Shown piece after piece: positions 61,545 through 64,000 of a stretch of DNA of 64,000 bases. How positions within the stretch are numbered: the first letter of the stretch is position 1; every line of letters begins with the position of its first letter. The stretch is from positions 1-64,000 of the forward strand of contig CALENB010000047.1 in NCBI GenBank assembly GCA_937910235.1. The letters are read 5' to 3'. This stretch comes from an uncultured Myxococcales bacterium (GTDB lineage: Bacteria; Myxococcota_A; UBA9042). The translations under genes and the position numbers were made by a program. The notes under the pieces were generated by a model. The model was not told the origin of the DNA. It searched no databases and saw only the letters and a list, made by a program, of their open reading frames with translations.

Positions 61545-63500
61545 TCAGCTGAATCGCGTGACCAGCCACCAAGCGGTACCGGCCACGGCGGCCAACGCTG
61601 CGACGATCGCGCCGACCATCAACACGGTCGACACCAGACTCCGCGGCGCCTCGACCGCCGGCGCAGCTGGCGCGGCGGCAGGGCCGGTAGACGAGCGGCG
61701 GCGCCGCGCTGCAGCCCCGGGTGGCGCGGCAGGCACAGGTGTTTGCGCGGCTGTCCGGATGGCGGACGTGTCCAGCGGCGCGCGCACGGAAGGGGCGACG
61801 ACCTTGAGGTCCCGCCGGGTGAGCGCGCTCTCCGTCTCGGCGGCTGGTTTGGCGCGGCCGCTCCCCGCGGTCGCTGGCGTAGGTGGCGCTGGAATGGGGG
61901 GCCCTGCGGTGCGGGGCCCTGGCGAGGAGGGCCCTGGCGAGGAGGGCCCTGGCGAGGAGGGCCCTGGCGCCGCTGCCGCCGCGTCACTCGCGCCGGCAGC
62001 GGCGAGCGTCTCACGGCGCAGCTTGCTCTGCAGACGCGCGCGACTCACTGGCGGCGGAGGTACATTGCGAATCACGATGGACGACGGCGCCGACACGGCA
62101 CGTGCAGCCGTTGGCGGTCGCGGAGCTGGCGTCGCCGGTGGCGCTGCGATCGCGGCGAGCGCCTCCGATGCCTTGGTCCGGTTGGCTTCTCGCTCAGCGA
62201 GCGCCGCGCGCACTTGGACTGCCAGACCAGCGCCGATGAGCGTCGCCGCACCTAGCCCAGCGGCGCCGGGCAAGTCCGCTGGCATCGACGCGGACTCTTG
62301 CGCGGCGTCGCTGTGCGGCGTCTCGCTAGCCGTCGAGTCCGCCGCGCCAGAGAATGATCCGGGAAGATCCGCAAAAACCACCGGCAAGTCAGGCGGCGGG
62401 GACGCGCCTGGGAACGCGGGCGGCATGTCCAGCAACGGCGGCGGGCCTTCCTCGCTCAGACCAGCCGGCAGGTCGACGGGCGAAGGCGCCGAGAGCGGCG
62501 GCGGTTGATCCGACGTGCTGCCTCCGGCCGCGCCGGCTCGCCGAAACGCCTCGATATCGGCCTCGGAGACCTGCGGTCGCACCTCGGTCGGAGGCGCACG
62601 GGAGGGCGCGCGCCGCGTCTCGTCGATCATGCGCTCGAGCATGTGCTCGACCACTGTCGCCGATTCGGGCCGCTCGCTCTCCTTTTTCGCCAGCAACCCG
62701 TCGACGAGCTCCGAGAGTCCGTCGGGAAGCCAGATGCCGAGCGCGCTGAGCTTTGGCGGCTCAGACCGCGCGTGCTGCAGCAGAATGTCGATCACAGAGT
62801 CGCCATCAAACGGAGGCTGTCCGGCGATGCATTCGTACAGCACGGCGCCGAGGGCGTAGAGATCGGTCTGCGTACACACCGTGCGGCCCTCTACTTGCTC
62901 AGGGGCCATGTAGTGGGGCGTACCGAACACCGAGCCGGCGCGTGTCAACGCCGCTGTGACCATCGCCGAGGGCAGCTTGGCGATGCTGAAGTCGAGCATC
63001 TTGATGTAGTCGCCGCCCGACTCCGTGTCGATCAGGAACAGGTTCTCTGGCTTGATGTCCCGGTGGATAATCCCCGCACGATGGGCGACGGCGAGGCCGG
63101 AGGCGACTTGACGGGCGATCTCCAGCGAGCGCAGCACATCGATGGCGCCGACCTGCTCCATGACGTCGGACAGCTCGGAGCCGACCAGCACCTCCATGAC
63201 GATGTAGACCATGCCATCGGCGGTGCCGACGTCGTGCATCGTGATGATGTGAGGGTGGTGGAGTTGTCCCGCAGCGCGCGCCTCGCGAATCAGTCGCTTC
63301 GCGGCGACAGGGTCCTTGGCGATGTCCGTCCGCAGCACTTTGATCGCCACACTGCGGCCAAAACTGCGGTCCTGCGCCTTGTAGACAACGGCCATTCCGC
63401 CTTTGCCCAGGCGACCTTGGATCTCGTAGCGATCGGCGAGCACCTGCCCGATCATACGGTCTTTCTTCGTCTTTCGCGGGTTCGCGGACGGGTCGGCCAT
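61545..63500 (-). CDS. PknB-like Ser/Thr protein kinase with C-terminal TM
   Basis: [65 protein letters not shown] repeats; C-terminal [22 protein letters not shown]. Confidence 0.93.
   Translation of the reverse strand: MADPSANPRKTKKDRMIGQVLADRYEIQGRLGKGGMAVVYKAQDRSFGRSVAIKVLRTDIAKDPVAAKRLIREARAAGQLHHPHIITMHDVGTADGMVYIVMEVLVGSELSDVMEQVGAIDVLRSLEIARQVASGLAVAHRAGIIHRDIKPENLFLIDTESGGDYIKMLDFSIAKLPSAMVTAALTRAGSVFGTPHYMAPEQVEGRTVCTQTDLYALGAVLYECIAGQPPFDGDSVIDILLQHARSEPPKLSALGIWLPDGLSELVDGLLAKKESERPESATVVEHMLERMIDETRRAPSRAPPTEVRPQVSEADIEAFRRAGAAGGSTSDQPPPLSAPSPVDLPAGLSEEGPPPLLDMPPAFPGASPPPDLPVVFADLPGSFSGAADSTASETPHSDAAQESASMPADLPGAAGLGAATLIGAGLAVQVRAALAEREANRTKASEALAAIAAPPATPAPRPPTAARAVSAPSSIVIRNVPPPPVSRARLQSKLRRETLAAAGASDAAAAAPGPSSPGPSSPGPSSPGPRTAGPPIPAPPTPATAGSGRAKPAAETESALTRRDLKVVAPSVRAPLDTSAIRTAAQTPVPAAPPGAAARRRRSSTGPAAAPAAPAVEAPRSLVSTVLMVGAIVAALAAVAGTAWWLVTRFS
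61921..61965. repeat. 15-bp perfect tandem repeat x3 (encodes PGPSS on minus strand)
   Basis: ggcgaggagggccct repeated three times. Confidence 0.9.
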
Positions 63501-63754
63501 GCGCGCCTCCAGTGGGTGCAGACAGTAGACCGCGCGGGGCGGCGGCGCAATACACGCCGCGCCCGGTCACGCGGGACGCGGATGCCACGCTGGCGCGCCA
63601 AACCGTGTCGAATCAGGGACCTGCGGCGAACGACCGGGACGCCGTGTCAGCGGCGGTGACGAAGAAGATCGATGTCGTGTGGGACGCTTCGACATCGTCG
63701 TTGACGGACGCTCCGGAATCCGTAGACTCTGCCGCCCTACTCCGAGGAGACATC

Positions 63755-63976
63755 ATGGCTCGTATCACGATTGAAGACTGCTTGGACAACGTACCGAATC
63801 GCTTCGCGCTGGTCATGCTGACCGCGAAACGCGCGCGCCAGCTACGTGTAGGTGAAGGTCCGAGCATCGAAGCCCGCAAAAACAAGGAGTGCGTGACGGC
63901 GCTCCGCGAGGCCGCTCACGGTCATCTCCGGTTCACGGAGGCCGTCGGTCCGATGATCGAGCGCCGAGAGCGCTAG
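63755..63976 (+). CDS. rpoZ: DNA-directed RNA polymerase omega subunit
   Basis: [44 protein letters not shown]. Confidence 0.92.
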   Translation: MARITIEDCLDNVPNRFALVMLTAKRARQLRVGEGPSIEARKNKECVTALREAAHGHLRFTEAVGPMIERRER

Positions 63977-64000
63977 TCAGCGCCCATTCGGTCCGATCCG

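Noticed and set aside
1-64000. tRNA/rRNA genes, transposases, integrases or prophage genes
   Set aside because: None recognised by reading. A tRNAscan-SE/Infernal run would be needed to exclude short RNA genes.

Overview
High-GC window, gene-dense on both strands, with features typical of a Myxococcota/Deltaproteobacteria-like genome (taxonomy is inference). Recognisable housekeeping and metabolic content: a truncated PdxB-like dehydrogenase at the left edge (missing from the ORF track), an AmmeMemoRadiSam set with a MEMO-AMMECR1 fusion plus the radical SAM protein, a split spermidine-synthase-like membrane protein pair, a Tat-signal DODA-type dioxygenase, two sensory histidine kinases, a PlsX/HAD/HEAT operon, a V-type ATPase cluster (E-DUF2764-A-B-D-I-K), a THUMP RNA methyltransferase, Lon, endonuclease III, an archaeal/rickettsial-type ValRS, a PknB-like kinase and RpoZ. 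The most unusual content is a set of three very Cys-rich predicted lipoproteins (4602-8663, 50282-54559, 54766-56520). They are built from shared, shuffled Cys modules, including somatomedin-B-like motifs and a 'CC...GCTG...W' module I cannot assign to a family. Other notable signals are a 20-bp-period tandem repeat filling an intergenic region (41641-41780), a degenerate NtrC-like AAA+ protein, and a PHP-family lipoprotein with an antistasin-like Cys insert. No tRNA, rRNA, CRISPR array or transposase was recognised. All family calls come from reading motifs without a database search.
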